From: Pseudonocardia broussonetiae
GTDB taxonomy: Bacteria; Actinomycetota; Actinomycetes; Mycobacteriales; Pseudonocardiaceae
Reading direction: 5' to 3'
Assembly (NCBI RefSeq): GCF_013155125.1
Contig: NZ_CP053564.1
Coordinates: 1,123,501 to 1,187,500 of the forward strand
Length of the DNA: 64,000 nucleotides
Under the pieces are notes generated by a model. The model was given only the letters and a program-made list of their open reading frames with translations, was not told where the DNA came from and made no database searches. How positions within the stretch are numbered: the stretch's first letter is position 1; each line of letters opens with the position of its first letter. Below, one piece after another: positions 1-9,052 of this stretch. The translations under genes and the position numbers were made by a program.

Positions 1-830
1 ACTTCGGCTGCCCCGTCCCCAAGGTCACGCGCAAGGGCGGCGGGGCCGCGCTGCCCTACAAGCGGCGCCTGTTCGAGGCGATCGTGAAGGCGGCCGTCGA
101 CAACGCGGGCTCGATCCCGGTGACGGTCAAGATGCGCATCGGCATCGACGACGGCCGCCACACCTACCTCGACGCGGCGCAGCGCGCGGTCGGCGTCGGC
201 GCGCAGGCCGTGGCGCTGCACGCCCGCACCGCGGCGCAGCGCTACTCCGGCACCGCGGACTGGTCGGCCATCGCGCGGCTGCGCGAGGCCGTGCCCAGCG
301 AGATCCCGGTCCTGGGCAACGGCGACATCTTCAGCGCCGCCGACGCGCTCGCGATGGTCGACCGGACGGGCTGTGACGGCGTCGTCGTCGGCCGCGGCTG
401 CCTCGGCCGCCCGTGGCTGTTCGGTGACCTCGAGGCCGCGTTCGCCGGCCGCCCGCTGCCCGAGCCGCCGACGCTGCGCCAGGTCGCGGCCACCATGCAC
501 CGGCACGCAGAGCTCCTGCAGGAGCACATGCGCACCGACGCCGACCCGACCAAGGGCATCCGCGACATGCGCAAGCACGTCGCCTGGTACCTCAAGGGCT
601 TCCCCGTGGGCCCGGAGGTCCGGCGCCGCCTCGGCCTCATCACCAGCGTCGACGAGCTCGACGAGCTCGTCTCCGAGCTCGACCTCGACCAGCCCTTCCC
701 CGCGGAGGCCGACGGCCCGCGCGGCCGCCAGGGCTCCCCCGGCCGGGTCGTGCTGCCCGAGCACTGGCTCGACGACCCCGACGACGTCACCGTCCCCCTG
801 GGTGCCGAGATGGAGAACTCCGGCGGCTAG
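1..830 (+). CDS. dusB: tRNA-dihydrouridine synthase, 5'-truncated by window edge
   Basis: The reading frame is open from the window edge (codons in phase from base 3) to TAG at 828-830, so the N-terminus is missing. The first visible residues, FGCPVPKVTRKGGGAAL, match the Dus motif N-x-GCP-x-x-K that carries the catalytic cysteine. Further on the TIM-barrel phosphate-binding parts are visible: ALHARTAAQRYSG, VLGNGDIF and VVGRGCLGRPWLF. The C-terminus (KGIRDMRKHVAWYLKGFP) is typical of the DusB branch. Such enzymes reduce uridines in the tRNA D-loop with FMN and NADPH. From memory, a Dus gene next to an LCP gene and phoU matches mycobacterial order. The subfamily is less certain than the family. 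Confidence 0.93.
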   Translation, partial: FGCPVPKVTRKGGGAALPYKRRLFEAIVKAAVDNAGSIPVTVKMRIGIDDGRHTYLDAAQRAVGVGAQAVALHARTAAQRYSGTADWSAIARLREAVPSEIPVLGNGDIFSAADALAMVDRTGCDGVVVGRGCLGRPWLFGDLEAAFAGRPLPEPPTLRQVAATMHRHAELLQEHMRTDADPTKGIRDMRKHVAWYLKGFPVGPEVRRRLGLITSVDELDELVSELDLDQPFPAEADGPRGRQGSPGRVVLPEHWLDDPDDVTVPLGAEMENSGG

Positions 831-971
831 ACCCGCCTCCGCACCCCAACTCGTCGGGTGACCGGTGTTGATCTTCGATTCCCCGGTCGGGTGGCGCCGC
901 GCGCGAAGGGGTGGCCCTGCTCAAGCGCCACGGGCGCGGAGTCGATGAGGGGGTACGAGAAGGAGGTGGGC

Positions 972-1742
972 ATGGTGGGAACGACGACGGGAACGCCGCC
1001 CCGGGCGGTAGCCCGGCACACGGCAGCCGCGGAGGAGCTCGCCGCGGAAGGTCGCTGGGAGGAGGCCTACGAGCACCTGCGCGCCGCGATGCGCGCACTC
1101 GGTGGACGCCCGGCGCCGACCGACGAGCTCGACCGCCTCCGCCGCGAGCACGCCGAGGCGCGCGAGCAGAGCCGCCGCGACAGCCTCACCGCCAGCTACA
1201 ACCGCCGCTACCTCGACGAGCGGCTGCTCGCGCTGCTCGACGCCCCCGTCCGCAGCGGCGCGCTCGGGCTGTCGGTCGCGATCGTCGACGCCGACCACTT
1301 CAAGCAGGTCAACGACACCTACGGGCACCAGTTCGGCGACCGCGTGCTGCAGCGGCTGGTCACCCTCCTGGACTCCGGCCTCCCCGACGGCGGGTTCTGC
1401 GCCCGCTACGGCGGCGAGGAGTTCGCCCTCGTGCTGCCCGACCACGACCTCACGGCCGCAGTCCGCGTCTGCGAGGCCGCCCGCGACCGGATCGACCGCT
1501 ACCCGTGGGCCGAGCTCGACCCCGGGCTGCGCGTGACGGTCAGCGCCGGCGTCGCGCACTCCGACAGCCACCCGCCGGAGGTCGAGCAGGTCGTCGGCGC
1601 CGCGGACGTGCTGCTCTACGCGGCCAAGAACGCCGGCCGCAACGCCGTCGCCTTCCGCGACCCGCGCACCGGCCTGGTCCGCCTGGCGGGGGCCGCCGCG
1701 CACCGCCGCGCCATCCCGCAGACCGAGCGCACCACCGGCTGA
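972..1742 (+). CDS. GGDEF-domain diguanylate cyclase (small, soluble)
   Basis: Predicted protein of 256 aa. I chose ATG 972 because AGGAGG (961-966) lies 5 nt upstream; the frame also opens at GTG 858, but that start has no SD. Residues about 10-75 form a helical region with a TPR-like stretch (AAEELAAEGRWEEAYEHL). Residues about 80-235 are a GGDEF domain starting DSLTASYNRRYLDE, with the signature RYGGEEF, which keeps the catalytic glycines and acids. It should make c-di-GMP from two GTP. No RxxD inhibitory site precedes the signature, so classical product inhibition is not expected. There is no membrane segment; input may come through the N-terminal helices. A strong hairpin follows at 1770. 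Confidence 0.9.
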   Translation: MVGTTTGTPPRAVARHTAAAEELAAEGRWEEAYEHLRAAMRALGGRPAPTDELDRLRREHAEAREQSRRDSLTASYNRRYLDERLLALLDAPVRSGALGLSVAIVDADHFKQVNDTYGHQFGDRVLQRLVTLLDSGLPDGGFCARYGGEEFALVLPDHDLTAAVRVCEAARDRIDRYPWAELDPGLRVTVSAGVAHSDSHPPEVEQVVGAADVLLYAAKNAGRNAVAFRDPRTGLVRLAGAAAHRRAIPQTERTTG

Positions 1743-1769
1743 CGACCCGCCGAACCGCGCACCTCCCGG

Positions 1770-1801
1770 CGTCCCGCGCACGTCCTGTCGTGCGCGGGAC
1801 G
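1770..1801 (+). terminator. Hairpin terminator after the diguanylate cyclase
   Basis: A perfect 13-bp inverted repeat, CGTCCCGCGCACG and CGTGCGCGGGACG, encloses a 6-nt loop (TCCTGT). It sits 28 nt after the cyclase stop and before the promoter region of the LCP gene. There is no clear U-tract, which is usual for actinobacterial terminators. Confidence 0.75.
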
Positions 1802-1923
1802 CTGCTGCGTGCGCCGCCCGCGCCCGACCGGGGACGTCGCTGCGGCACGTGACCCGGCTGTGATCAAACCCGGGCGGCTCCGTACGCTCGTGTCCCGCTG
1901 AGTCGCGGGCCACGGGAGGTGCG

Positions 1924-4629
1924 ATGGAGGACGGTCACGACCGTGCCCCGCGCCATCCCCGGCCCGACGACGTGAACGGCCGCGGCCCCCGCACGCCGGG
2001 TGGCCGCGCCGCGCGCCGGAGGGCCGCGGAGCAGCGGGACGCCGCCGCGCACCCGGTCCCGCCGCCCGGCGCTCCGCCGCTCGGCCCTCCCCCGGCCGGG
2101 CTCCCGCCGCGCCCGAGCAGCCGCGCGGACGGCCGGTCCGCGCCCCCGAACGGGCAGCCCGGCACCCGGCGGTCACCGCAGGACCGGCCCGGGTACGACC
2201 AGGGTCGGCCGGAGCAGGGACGGCCGGAACAGGGGCGGCCCGAACAGGGGCGGCCCGAACAGGGGCGGCCCGAACAGGGGCGGCCCGGACAGGCCCGGCC
2301 GGGGAGCTCCGGCACCGGCCGCTACGGCCCCGTGCCCGCGCAGCCCCCCTCCGCGCAGCCCCCTTCCGCGCAGCCCCCCTCCGCGCAGCCCCCCTCCGCC
2401 CCGCCCCGGTCCGCACAGCCCCGATCGTCACAGCCCCCACCCCGCACCGGCGGCTCCGATCCCGGCACCTCCCGGTCAGGCCCCCGTCCCGTCGGCGGTC
2501 GTCCCGTCGGCGGCGGTCCTGATCGCCCCGGTCCCGTCGGCGGCGGTCCCGTCGGCGACAGTCCCGTCGGCGGCGGTCCCGTCGTCGGCGGCCCCACCGG
2601 GCAGTCCGGCCCCCGCACGCGCCCCCCCGGCCCGCCGGCGCGCCCCGCCGCGGGCCGGTCCGCCCACGGCCGCGCCGCCCCACCCCCGGACGGACCCCCG
2701 AGCGGGCCGCAGGGCCGCGCTCCCCTGCCCGCACCCCCGCAGGGTCCCGGGCGGACCGGCCCGACCGCCCATGCACCGGCGCAGAACCCGGCCCGGCCCG
2801 GCCCGGTGGCACCGGCCGGCGGCACCCGCACCCCCGGCACCCCCGCCGGCGGCGCACCCAGGACCGGCACGCCGATCACCGGCACACCGCGCAACGGCAC
2901 CCCGCGGAACGGCGCCCGGACCCCGGACGGCACCGCCCGGGCCACACCGCGTACGGCCCGCACCACCGCCGCGTCGACGACCGGCACCACCGCCACCGGC
3001 CGCCGCCGCCGCGCCACCCCGCCCGACACCGCACGCCCCGACACCCGGCGCCCGGACAGCGCCGAACCCGTCAGCGAGACCCCCGGCGCACCAGGAACCC
3101 CTGAGTCACCCGCCGACGCCGAACGCCGCGAGGCCCGCCCCACCGGTGCGGCCCGGGCGAACGACGCCGAGGAGGTCCGCCGCATCGACGAGACCCTCAC
3201 CCGGCTCACCGCCGCCCACGCCGGCGTCACCCTGGCCCGGACCGACGCCGACGCCCCCGCCCCGCTCCCCGAGCGCGTCCGGGTGCGTCCCGGCATCGCG
3301 CAGGTGCTCGTCGCCGTCCTCGCGCTCGCGGTGTTCGCGGTGACCGCGTTCCAGTACGTCGGCAAGGCCCGCCTGGACGCCGCCGTGACGCAGGTGACGG
3401 CGCTGGACCCCGACTCCGGCGCCATCGTCGACGCCGACGCGCAGGCCGGGGACGAGAACGTCCTCATCGTCGGCACCGAGCCCGCGGGCGCCGCGGGCGG
3501 CGCGCCGACCGACACGGTGCTGCTCGCGCACGTCCCGGCGGGCGGCGGCGACGTCGTGGGCGTGTCGGTCCCGCACGACCTGGAGGTCAACCGGCCGCCG
3601 TGCCGGCGCTGGGACCCCGCCGCCCGCGACTACCTCGACGAGACCGTCCCCGCCCAGGCCCGCACGCCGCTGATGTCGGCGTTCCAGGTCGGCGGGCCGC
3701 AGTGCGTCACGCGCGTCGTCCAGCAGCTCACCGGCCTGGCCGTCACCCGCTTCGTCGGCCTCGACCTCGACGGCATCGGCGACCTCGTCGACGCCGTCGG
3801 CGGGGTCGACGTGTGCGTCGAGCAGCCCGTCGTCGACGGTTTGCTGGGCCCGGTCGTCCCCGCCGCCGGCACGACGTCGCTCAACGGGGTGCGCGCCCGC
3901 GACTTCGTGGCCGCCCGGACCGTCGCGGGCGACCCGGCGGGCGGGCGCGGCGTGCTGGAGCGCCAGCAGCGGCTCGTCACCGCGGTGCTGGAGAAGACGC
4001 TGTCGCGCGAGGTCCTGCTCGACCCCGCGCGCACCGGCTCGCTCGGGCCCGCGCTGGGCGCCGCGCTCACCGCCGACGACGCCGACCTCGACCGGATCCT
4101 CGCCACCGCGCGCTCGGTGCGCACGTTCGCGGCCGAGGGCGTCACGTTCACGGCCGTCCCCACGTCGACCGAGACCAGCGGCCAGGGCAACACCCTGGTC
4201 CGCGACGCCGACGCCGCCGCCCTGTTCGCCGCGCTGCGGGAGGGCACGCCGCTGCCCGACCAGACCGTCCTGGCCGCGGGCGCGGGGCCCGCACCCGCCG
4301 ACGTCACCCTCGACATCCTCAACGCCTCCGACCAGCAGGGCCTCGCCGCCGAGATCGGCGGCACGCTGGAGACGCTCGGGTTCGGCGTGGACGAGATCGG
4401 CAACGCGCCGCAGCCCGCCCCGGACACCGTCGTCCGCTTCTCCCCCGACCGCGCCGCGGCGGCCGAGCTCCTCGCCGCCACGGTGCCCTCGGCGCGGACC
4501 GTGCCCGACCCCGGCGAGAGCGGCGTGCTGCAGCTCGTGCTCGGCCGGTCCTTCGACGGGGTGGTGCGCGCACCGTCCACGACGCCCTCCGCCGCGACCC
4601 CCGTCACGCCCCCCGCGACCTGCACCTGA
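1924..4629 (+). CDS. LytR-CpsA-Psr (LCP) family protein with LytR_C domain and long low-complexity N-terminus
   Basis: Predicted protein of 901 aa; ATG is preceded by GGGAGG (1914-1919). Residues 1 to about 450 are Pro/Gly/Arg/Gln-rich, with tandem GRPEQ, QPPSA and PVGGG repeats, presumably cytoplasmic. One membrane helix follows at about 457-478 (GIAQVLVAVLALAVFAVTAF). The LCP domain (about 515-760) is extracellular and the LytR_C domain (about 790-885) begins VTLDILNASDQQGLA. LCP proteins transfer glycopolymers such as arabinogalactan or teichoic acids from lipid carriers to peptidoglycan. The Asp of the TDT motif is kept, but the usual S-x-P-R-D motif reads SVPHD, so a conserved arginine is replaced by histidine. 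Enzymatic competence is therefore uncertain. From memory this corresponds to Rv0822c of M. tuberculosis. Confidence 0.85.
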   Translation: MEDGHDRAPRHPRPDDVNGRGPRTPGGRAARRRAAEQRDAAAHPVPPPGAPPLGPPPAGLPPRPSSRADGRSAPPNGQPGTRRSPQDRPGYDQGRPEQGRPEQGRPEQGRPEQGRPEQGRPGQARPGSSGTGRYGPVPAQPPSAQPPSAQPPSAQPPSAPPRSAQPRSSQPPPRTGGSDPGTSRSGPRPVGGRPVGGGPDRPGPVGGGPVGDSPVGGGPVVGGPTGQSGPRTRPPGPPARPAAGRSAHGRAAPPPDGPPSGPQGRAPLPAPPQGPGRTGPTAHAPAQNPARPGPVAPAGGTRTPGTPAGGAPRTGTPITGTPRNGTPRNGARTPDGTARATPRTARTTAASTTGTTATGRRRRATPPDTARPDTRRPDSAEPVSETPGAPGTPESPADAERREARPTGAARANDAEEVRRIDETLTRLTAAHAGVTLARTDADAPAPLPERVRVRPGIAQVLVAVLALAVFAVTAFQYVGKARLDAAVTQVTALDPDSGAIVDADAQAGDENVLIVGTEPAGAAGGAPTDTVLLAHVPAGGGDVVGVSVPHDLEVNRPPCRRWDPAARDYLDETVPAQARTPLMSAFQVGGPQCVTRVVQQLTGLAVTRFVGLDLDGIGDLVDAVGGVDVCVEQPVVDGLLGPVVPAAGTTSLNGVRARDFVAARTVAGDPAGGRGVLERQQRLVTAVLEKTLSREVLLDPARTGSLGPALGAALTADDADLDRILATARSVRTFAAEGVTFTAVPTSTETSGQGNTLVRDADAAALFAALREGTPLPDQTVLAAGAGPAPADVTLDILNASDQQGLAAEIGGTLETLGFGVDEIGNAPQPAPDTVVRFSPDRAAAAELLAATVPSARTVPDPGESGVLQLVLGRSFDGVVRAPSTTPSAATPVTPPATCT
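2203..2400 (+). repeat. In-frame 15-bp tandem repeats in the LCP gene
   Basis: Six 15-bp units encoding GRPEQ-type pentapeptides run from 2203 to 2292, the last one reading GRPGQ. Four 15-bp units encoding QPPSA run from 2341 to 2400. A looser PVGGG series follows to about 2600. All preserve the frame, so copy-number change would only lengthen or shorten the cytoplasmic tail. Confidence 0.9.
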
Positions 4630-4644
4630 CGCCCGTCCGCCAGC

Positions 4645-4699
4645 GTTCACCTCCGGTTCACCCGTCCGCACTGCCGGGGGTCGCCCGCACCTCTAGGCT
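4645..4699 (+). promoter_or_regulatory. PHO box and leaderless promoter of phoU
   Basis: Two GTTCACC heptamers at 4645-4651 and 4656-4662 lie 11 bp apart, the arrangement of the actinobacterial PhoP-type PHO box. A -10 element TAGGCT at 4694-4699 ends 6 nt before the phoU ATG (4706), so the transcript is probably leaderless and the PHO box occupies about -61 to -44. Activation under phosphate limitation is inferred. Confidence 0.7.
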
Positions 4700-4705
4700 C
4701 GTGCC

Positions 4706-5362
4706 ATGCGCGACGCCTACCAGGAGCAGCTCGATACGCTGGCCGAGGAGCTGGCGGGCATGTGCGACCAGGTCGCCGACGCGCTCGCGAAGGCCACCAA
4801 GGCCCTCCTGGAGAGCGACCTGCAGCTCGCCGAGGAGGTCATCTCCTCCGACATCCGCATCGACGAGCTCCGCGCCGCCGCCGAGGAGAAGGCGTTCGCC
4901 CTGCTCGCGCTGCAGGCCCCCGTGGCCACCGACCTGCGCACGGTCGTCTCCGCCATCCACGGCGCCGGTGACATCGAGCGGATGGGCGACCTCGCGCTGC
5001 ACGTGGCCCAGGCCGCGCGCCGGCGGCACCCCGACCCCGTGCTCCCGGCCGACGTCAGCGGCTACTTCGCCGAGATGGGGCGCGTGGGGTGCCAGCTGGC
5101 CCACAAGGCCGGCGACGTCATCCGCTCCCGCGACCTCGCCCGCGCCGAGGAGCTCGAGCGCGACGACGACGCGATGGACGACCTGCACCGGCACATGTTC
5201 ACGGTGCTGATGGACCCCGCCTGGGAGCACGGCGTCGGCCCGGCCGTCGACATCACCCTGCTGGCCCGCTTCTACGAGCGCTACGCCGACCACGCGGTCG
5301 CCGTCGCCCGCCGCATCGTCTACGTCGTCACCGGCCGGATGCCCGGTCCGCTGGCCGTCTGA
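4706..5362 (+). CDS. phoU: Phosphate signalling protein PhoU (copy 1)
   Basis: Predicted protein of 218 aa, the usual PhoU length, made of two three-helix PhoU repeats (about 10-95 and 115-205). The acidic metal-binding signatures appear as [13 protein letters not shown] in the first repeat and [17 protein letters not shown] in the second. PhoU links the Pst transporter to a PhoR-type histidine kinase and damps Pho signalling when phosphate is plentiful. The gene is convergent with pstSCAB and followed 7 nt later by a second phoU. ATG follows TAGGCT by 6 nt with no SD, so translation is probably leaderless. From memory the position matches phoY2 of mycobacteria. Confidence 0.95.
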   Translation: MRDAYQEQLDTLAEELAGMCDQVADALAKATKALLESDLQLAEEVISSDIRIDELRAAAEEKAFALLALQAPVATDLRTVVSAIHGAGDIERMGDLALHVAQAARRRHPDPVLPADVSGYFAEMGRVGCQLAHKAGDVIRSRDLARAEELERDDDAMDDLHRHMFTVLMDPAWEHGVGPAVDITLLARFYERYADHAVAVARRIVYVVTGRMPGPLAV

Positions 5363-5369
5363 CGCCCCC

Positions 5370-6029
5370 GTGGCCCCCGCACCGCTGTCGCAGCAGCTGG
5401 CCGACCTCACCGACCTGCTGGGCCGCATGTGCGTCCACGCCGCGGGCTCGCTGCAGAACGCCACCGCCGCGCTGCTCGACAACCGGGAGCGCCTCGCCGC
5501 GCAGGTCATCGCGCGCGAGCGCGAGCTGGAGGCGATGCGCGCGCAGATCGAGGACCTCGCCCGCGACGCCCTGCTGTTCCACCAGCCCGTGGCCGGCCCC
5601 CTGCGCGCCGTCGTCTCCACCATCCGCTCGGCGGGCGACATCGACCGGATGAACCGGCTGGCGCTGCACGTCGCCGAGGCGGTCCAGCGCCGCCACCCCG
5701 ACTCCGTGCTGCCCCCCGAGGTGCGCGACGACTTCGCCGAGATGGGGCGGCTCGCCGTCGCGCTCGCCGTGAAGGCGTCCGAGGTGGTGCGCTCGCGCAA
5801 CGTCATCCGCGCGATCGAGCTCGACCACGACGACGACGCCATGGACGTCCTGCACCGGCGGATGTTCGAGGTGCTGATGGATCCGGCGTGGCCGCACGGC
5901 GTCGCGAAGGCCGTCGACATCACCCTGCTGGCGCGGTACTACGAGCGCTTCGCCGACCACGCCGTGGCCGTGGCGCGCGAGACCGTCTACGCCGTGACGG
6001 GCCGGGAGCCCGACGCGATCCCGATCTGA
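5370..6029 (+). CDS. Phosphate signalling protein PhoU (tandem copy 2)
   Basis: Predicted protein of 219 aa starting at GTG, 7 nt after the first phoU stop, so the two genes are almost certainly cotranscribed. It aligns with copy 1 over the full length: VVSTIRSAGDIDRMNRLALHVAEA in parts matches the first repeat, and [19 protein letters not shown] the second. In the first signature ERMGD of copy 1 has become DRMNR, replacing the G and the acidic residue, which may weaken one metal site. The N-terminal half is more diverged than the C-terminal half. Function as a second PhoU is inferred; specialised partners are possible. Confidence 0.92.
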   Translation: MAPAPLSQQLADLTDLLGRMCVHAAGSLQNATAALLDNRERLAAQVIARERELEAMRAQIEDLARDALLFHQPVAGPLRAVVSTIRSAGDIDRMNRLALHVAEAVQRRHPDSVLPPEVRDDFAEMGRLAVALAVKASEVVRSRNVIRAIELDHDDDAMDVLHRRMFEVLMDPAWPHGVAKAVDITLLARYYERFADHAVAVARETVYAVTGREPDAIPI

Positions 6030-6075
6030 GGTCGGGCCCGCGCCGGGCTCCCGGTGCCGTGCGTGCGGATCGTGC

Positions 6076-6855
6076 TCAGCCGAAGCGGCCCGAGACGTAG
6101 TCCTCGGTGGCCTTCTGCGAGGGCTGCGAGAAGATCGTCTTGGTCTCGTCCATCTCCACCAGGTGCCCGGGCTTGCCGGTGCCCTCGATGTTGAAGAAGC
6201 CCGTGAAGTCGCTGACGCGGGCGGCCTGCTGCATGTTGTGGGTGACGATGACGATCGTGTACTCCTGCTTGAGCTCGTTGATCAGGTCCTCGATGGCGAG
6301 GGTCGAGATCGGGTCGAGCGCGGAGCAGGGCTCGTCCATCAGCAGGACGTCGGGCTGCACGGCGATGGCGCGCGCGATGCACAGGCGCTGCTGCTGGCCG
6401 CCCGAGAGGCCCGAGCCCGGCTTGTCGAGGCGGTCCTTGACCTCGTTCCACAGGTTCGCGCCGCGCAGGGACTGCTCCACCAGCGTGTCGGTGGCCTCCT
6501 TGCGCATCTTCTTGTTGTTCAGGCGCTGGCCCGCGATGACGTTGTCGTAGATCGACATCGTCGGGAACGGGTTGGGGCGCTGGAACACCATGCCGATCTG
6601 GCGGCGCACGCCGACCGGGTCGATGCCGGGGCCGTAGAGGTCCTTGCCGTCGAGCTCGAGCACACCCTCGACGCGCGCGCCGGGGATGACTTCGTGCATG
6701 CGGTTGATCGAGCGCAGGAAGGTCGACTTCCCGCAGCCCGACGGGCCGATCAGCGCGGTGACCGTCTTCGGCCGGATGGCCATGCTGACGCCCTCGACCG
6801 CGAGGAACGACCCGTAGTAGATGTTCAGGTTCTTGGCGTCGATCGACTTGCCCAC
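6076..6855 (-). CDS. pstB: Phosphate ABC transporter ATP-binding protein PstB
   Basis: Predicted protein of 259 aa. GTG at 6855 begins [17 protein letters not shown], the usual PstB start; the frame is open further upstream but only as a shadow of pstA. Walker A is GPSGCGKST, the ABC signature LSGGQQQRL, Walker B VLLMDEP and the switch histidine lies in VTHNMQQA. It energises high-affinity phosphate uptake together with PstC and PstA. It is the last gene of pstS-pstC-pstA-pstB and starts 11 nt after pstA. Confidence 0.97.
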   Translation of the reverse strand: MGKSIDAKNLNIYYGSFLAVEGVSMAIRPKTVTALIGPSGCGKSTFLRSINRMHEVIPGARVEGVLELDGKDLYGPGIDPVGVRRQIGMVFQRPNPFPTMSIYDNVIAGQRLNNKKMRKEATDTLVEQSLRGANLWNEVKDRLDKPGSGLSGGQQQRLCIARAIAVQPDVLLMDEPCSALDPISTLAIEDLINELKQEYTIVIVTHNMQQAARVSDFTGFFNIEGTGKPGHLVEMDETKTIFSQPSQKATEDYVSGRFG

Positions 6856-6866
6856 GGGATGCTCCC

Positions 6867-7952
6867 TTATCGGGTCTTCGGGGCGAACGCGCGGGCGATG
6901 AGTCGCGCCAGCAGGTTCAGCACCATGACGATGATGATCAGGACCAGGGCCGCGGCCCACGCGCGGTCCAGGTAGGGCTCGCGCGGCACGCCGGGCGTCG
7001 CGTACGAGAAGTACGAGAACACCGGCAGGGTCGCCATGCGGCCGTCGAACGGGTTGAGGTTGACGCCGGTCGTGACGCCGACGGCCACCAGCAGCGGCGC
7101 CGTCTCCCCGATGACGCGGGCGATCGCCAGCGTGACGCCCGACGCGATGCCCGCGACCGAGGTGGGGATGACGACCTTGAGGATCGTGCGCCACTTCGGC
7201 ACGCCGAGGGCGAACGCCGCCTCGCGCAGCTCGTTGGGGACGATCTTGAGCATCTCCTCGGTGGCGCGCACGACGATCGGGATCATCAGCACCGACAGCG
7301 CGACGGAACCGGCGAACCCGAGGCGGGCGCCCGGCCCGAGCAGCAGCGTGAACAGGGCCACCGCGAACAGGCCGGCGACGATCGACGGGATGCCCGTCAT
7401 GACGTCGACGAAGAACGTGATCGACCGCGCCAGCCGGCTGTTCTTGCCGTACTCGACGAGGTAGACGGCGGTGAGCAGCCCGATCGGGATGGAGATGAGC
7501 GCGGCGAGCGCGGTGATGATCAGCGTGCCGAGGATGGCGTGGTAGACCCCGCCGCCCTCGCCGACCACACCGCGCATCGACGAGGTGAAGAACTCGGCGT
7601 CGAAGCGGGTGAGGCCGTTGCTGATCACGGTCCACAGCACGGAGACCAGCGGCAGCAGCGCCAGCAGGAACGCCGACGTGACGACCGTGGTGACGAGGCG
7701 GTCCGTGGCCTTGCGCCGGCCCTCGACCATCCGCGACACGACGTAGAGGCCGACCGCGAACAGCACGGCGGTGGCGACGACGAACAGGCCGGTGTTGAAG
7801 CCCGTGAGCGCCAGCACGCCCCCGACGACCGCCGCGGTGAGGGCGATGCCGCCGGGCACGGACCAGCGGGGCAGCTGCCCCTGCCGCTGCAGCGGAGCGG
7901 GCTCGACGATCACGGCGTCGACCGCGTCACGCTTCTCGGTGTTGACGGTCAT
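6867..7952 (-). CDS. pstA: Phosphate ABC transporter permease PstA
   Basis: Predicted protein of 361 aa with about eight hydrophobic segments. The N-terminus is longer than in enteric PstA and carries two extra helices (about 30-75). The binding-protein-dependent transport domain spans about 140-345, with the EAA-type coupling loop [17 protein letters not shown] facing PstB. A conserved GETAPLL motif lies near residue 285. Its ATG overlaps the pstC TGA by one base, implying translational coupling. Confidence 0.96.
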   Translation of the reverse strand: MTVNTEKRDAVDAVIVEPAPLQRQGQLPRWSVPGGIALTAAVVGGVLALTGFNTGLFVVATAVLFAVGLYVVSRMVEGRRKATDRLVTTVVTSAFLLALLPLVSVLWTVISNGLTRFDAEFFTSSMRGVVGEGGGVYHAILGTLIITALAALISIPIGLLTAVYLVEYGKNSRLARSITFFVDVMTGIPSIVAGLFAVALFTLLLGPGARLGFAGSVALSVLMIPIVVRATEEMLKIVPNELREAAFALGVPKWRTILKVVIPTSVAGIASGVTLAIARVIGETAPLLVAVGVTTGVNLNPFDGRMATLPVFSYFSYATPGVPREPYLDRAWAAALVLIIIVMVLNLLARLIARAFAPKTR

Positions 7953-8920
7953 CAGTTGGCCCCCGAGAACTCACGGCGTCGGTTGATGATGTAGCGGGCG
8001 AGCGAGTTGATCGCGAGGGTGATGAGGAACAGCACCAGGCCCGAGGCGATGAGCACGTTGACGGCCACACCGCTGGCCTCGGGGAACTGGAGCGCGATGT
8101 TGGCCGCGATCGTCCCCGGGTTGCCGTTGCTGATCAGGTTGAAGGTGACGCCACCGGAGATCGACAGGATCAGGGCGACGGCCATCGTCTCGCCGAGGGC
8201 GCGGCCCAGGCCGAGCATCGCGCCGCTGATGATGCCGGAGCGGCCGAACGGCAGGACCGCCATGCGGATCATCTCCCAGCGCGTGGCGCCGAGCGCGAGC
8301 GCGGCCTCCTCGTGCAGCTTGGGCGTCTGCAGGAAGACCTCGCGGGCGACCGCGGTGATGATCGGCAGGATCATGATGGCGAGCACGGCGCCGACGACGA
8401 GCATCGCGCGCCCGGCGTTCGAGGCGGGCCCGGCGAACAGCGGGATCCAGCCGAGGTTCTCCTCGAGCCACAGGAGGAAGGGCACCGAGGCGATGGAGAA
8501 CGTGTAGGCGCCCCACAGGCCGTAGACGATGCTGGGCACCGCGGCGAGCAGGTCGATCACGTAGCCGAGCGCGGCGGCGAGCCGGCGCGGGGCGTAGTGG
8601 GTGATGAACAGCGCCACGGCGACGGACAGCGGCGTGGCGATGACCAGCGCGATGACCGCCGCGAGCAGCGTGCCGAACACCAGCGGCCAGACGTAGACGA
8701 CGAAGCCGCCACCGCCCTGGATCTCGTCGGCGGGTGCGGCGATCGCCGGGAGCGACTGGGCGATGAGGAAGGCGGCCACCCCGGCGAGCACGACGAGGAT
8801 GAGGATCCCCGAGCCCTTGGCCAGGCCGGAGAACACCCGGTCGCCCGGCTGCACCACCGGTTTCGTCGTGGTGGCGGGCGGAGCCGCGGCCTGCGGCCGC
8901 GGGCTGGTGTCTGTGCTCAC
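7952..8920 (-). CDS. pstC: Phosphate ABC transporter permease PstC
   Basis: Predicted protein of 322 aa starting at GTG 8920, with GGAAGGGA upstream. It has six main hydrophobic segments plus an N-terminal one, the motif VPSIVYGLWG, the coupling loop LHEEAALALGATRWEMI and LGRALGETMAVALI. It forms the membrane channel with PstA. A strong hairpin separates it from pstS, which fits the usual excess of binding protein over permease. Confidence 0.96.
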   Translation of the reverse strand: MSTDTSPRPQAAAPPATTTKPVVQPGDRVFSGLAKGSGILILVVLAGVAAFLIAQSLPAIAAPADEIQGGGGFVVYVWPLVFGTLLAAVIALVIATPLSVAVALFITHYAPRRLAAALGYVIDLLAAVPSIVYGLWGAYTFSIASVPFLLWLEENLGWIPLFAGPASNAGRAMLVVGAVLAIMILPIITAVAREVFLQTPKLHEEAALALGATRWEMIRMAVLPFGRSGIISGAMLGLGRALGETMAVALILSISGGVTFNLISNGNPGTIAANIALQFPEASGVAVNVLIASGLVLFLITLAINSLARYIINRRREFSGAN

Positions 8921-8980
8921 GTCATCCCTTCCGGCGGTTCTCGCGGAAGCTGGTGGGTGGGTGGGGGGTGGACCGGGAGG

Positions 8981-9014
8981 GCCCGGACGGTCCCATGATG
9001 ACGACCGTCCGGGC
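8981..9014 (-). terminator. Attenuating hairpin between pstS and pstC
   Basis: A perfect 11-bp inverted repeat, GCCCGGACGGT (8981-8991) and ACCGTCCGGGC (9004-9014), lies 39 nt after the pstS stop and 60 nt before pstC. It could act as a partial terminator or as a 3' stabiliser of the pstS message. Confidence 0.65.
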
Positions 9015-9052
9015 TCCCCGGCCAGGATCTGGCCGGCCGGGTGACGACCGAC

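Noticed and set aside
858..971. Longer start (GTG 858) for the diguanylate cyclase
   Set aside because: No SD there, while ATG 972 has AGGAGG at good spacing.
2203..2400. CRISPR-like short tandem repeats
   Set aside because: Repeats are 15 bp, contiguous, in frame and inside a coding gene; no spacers.
3106..4671. 521-codon minus-strand frame opposite the LCP gene
   Set aside because: Gly/Arg/Val-rich shadow without domains; the plus strand encodes LCP and LytR_C domains.
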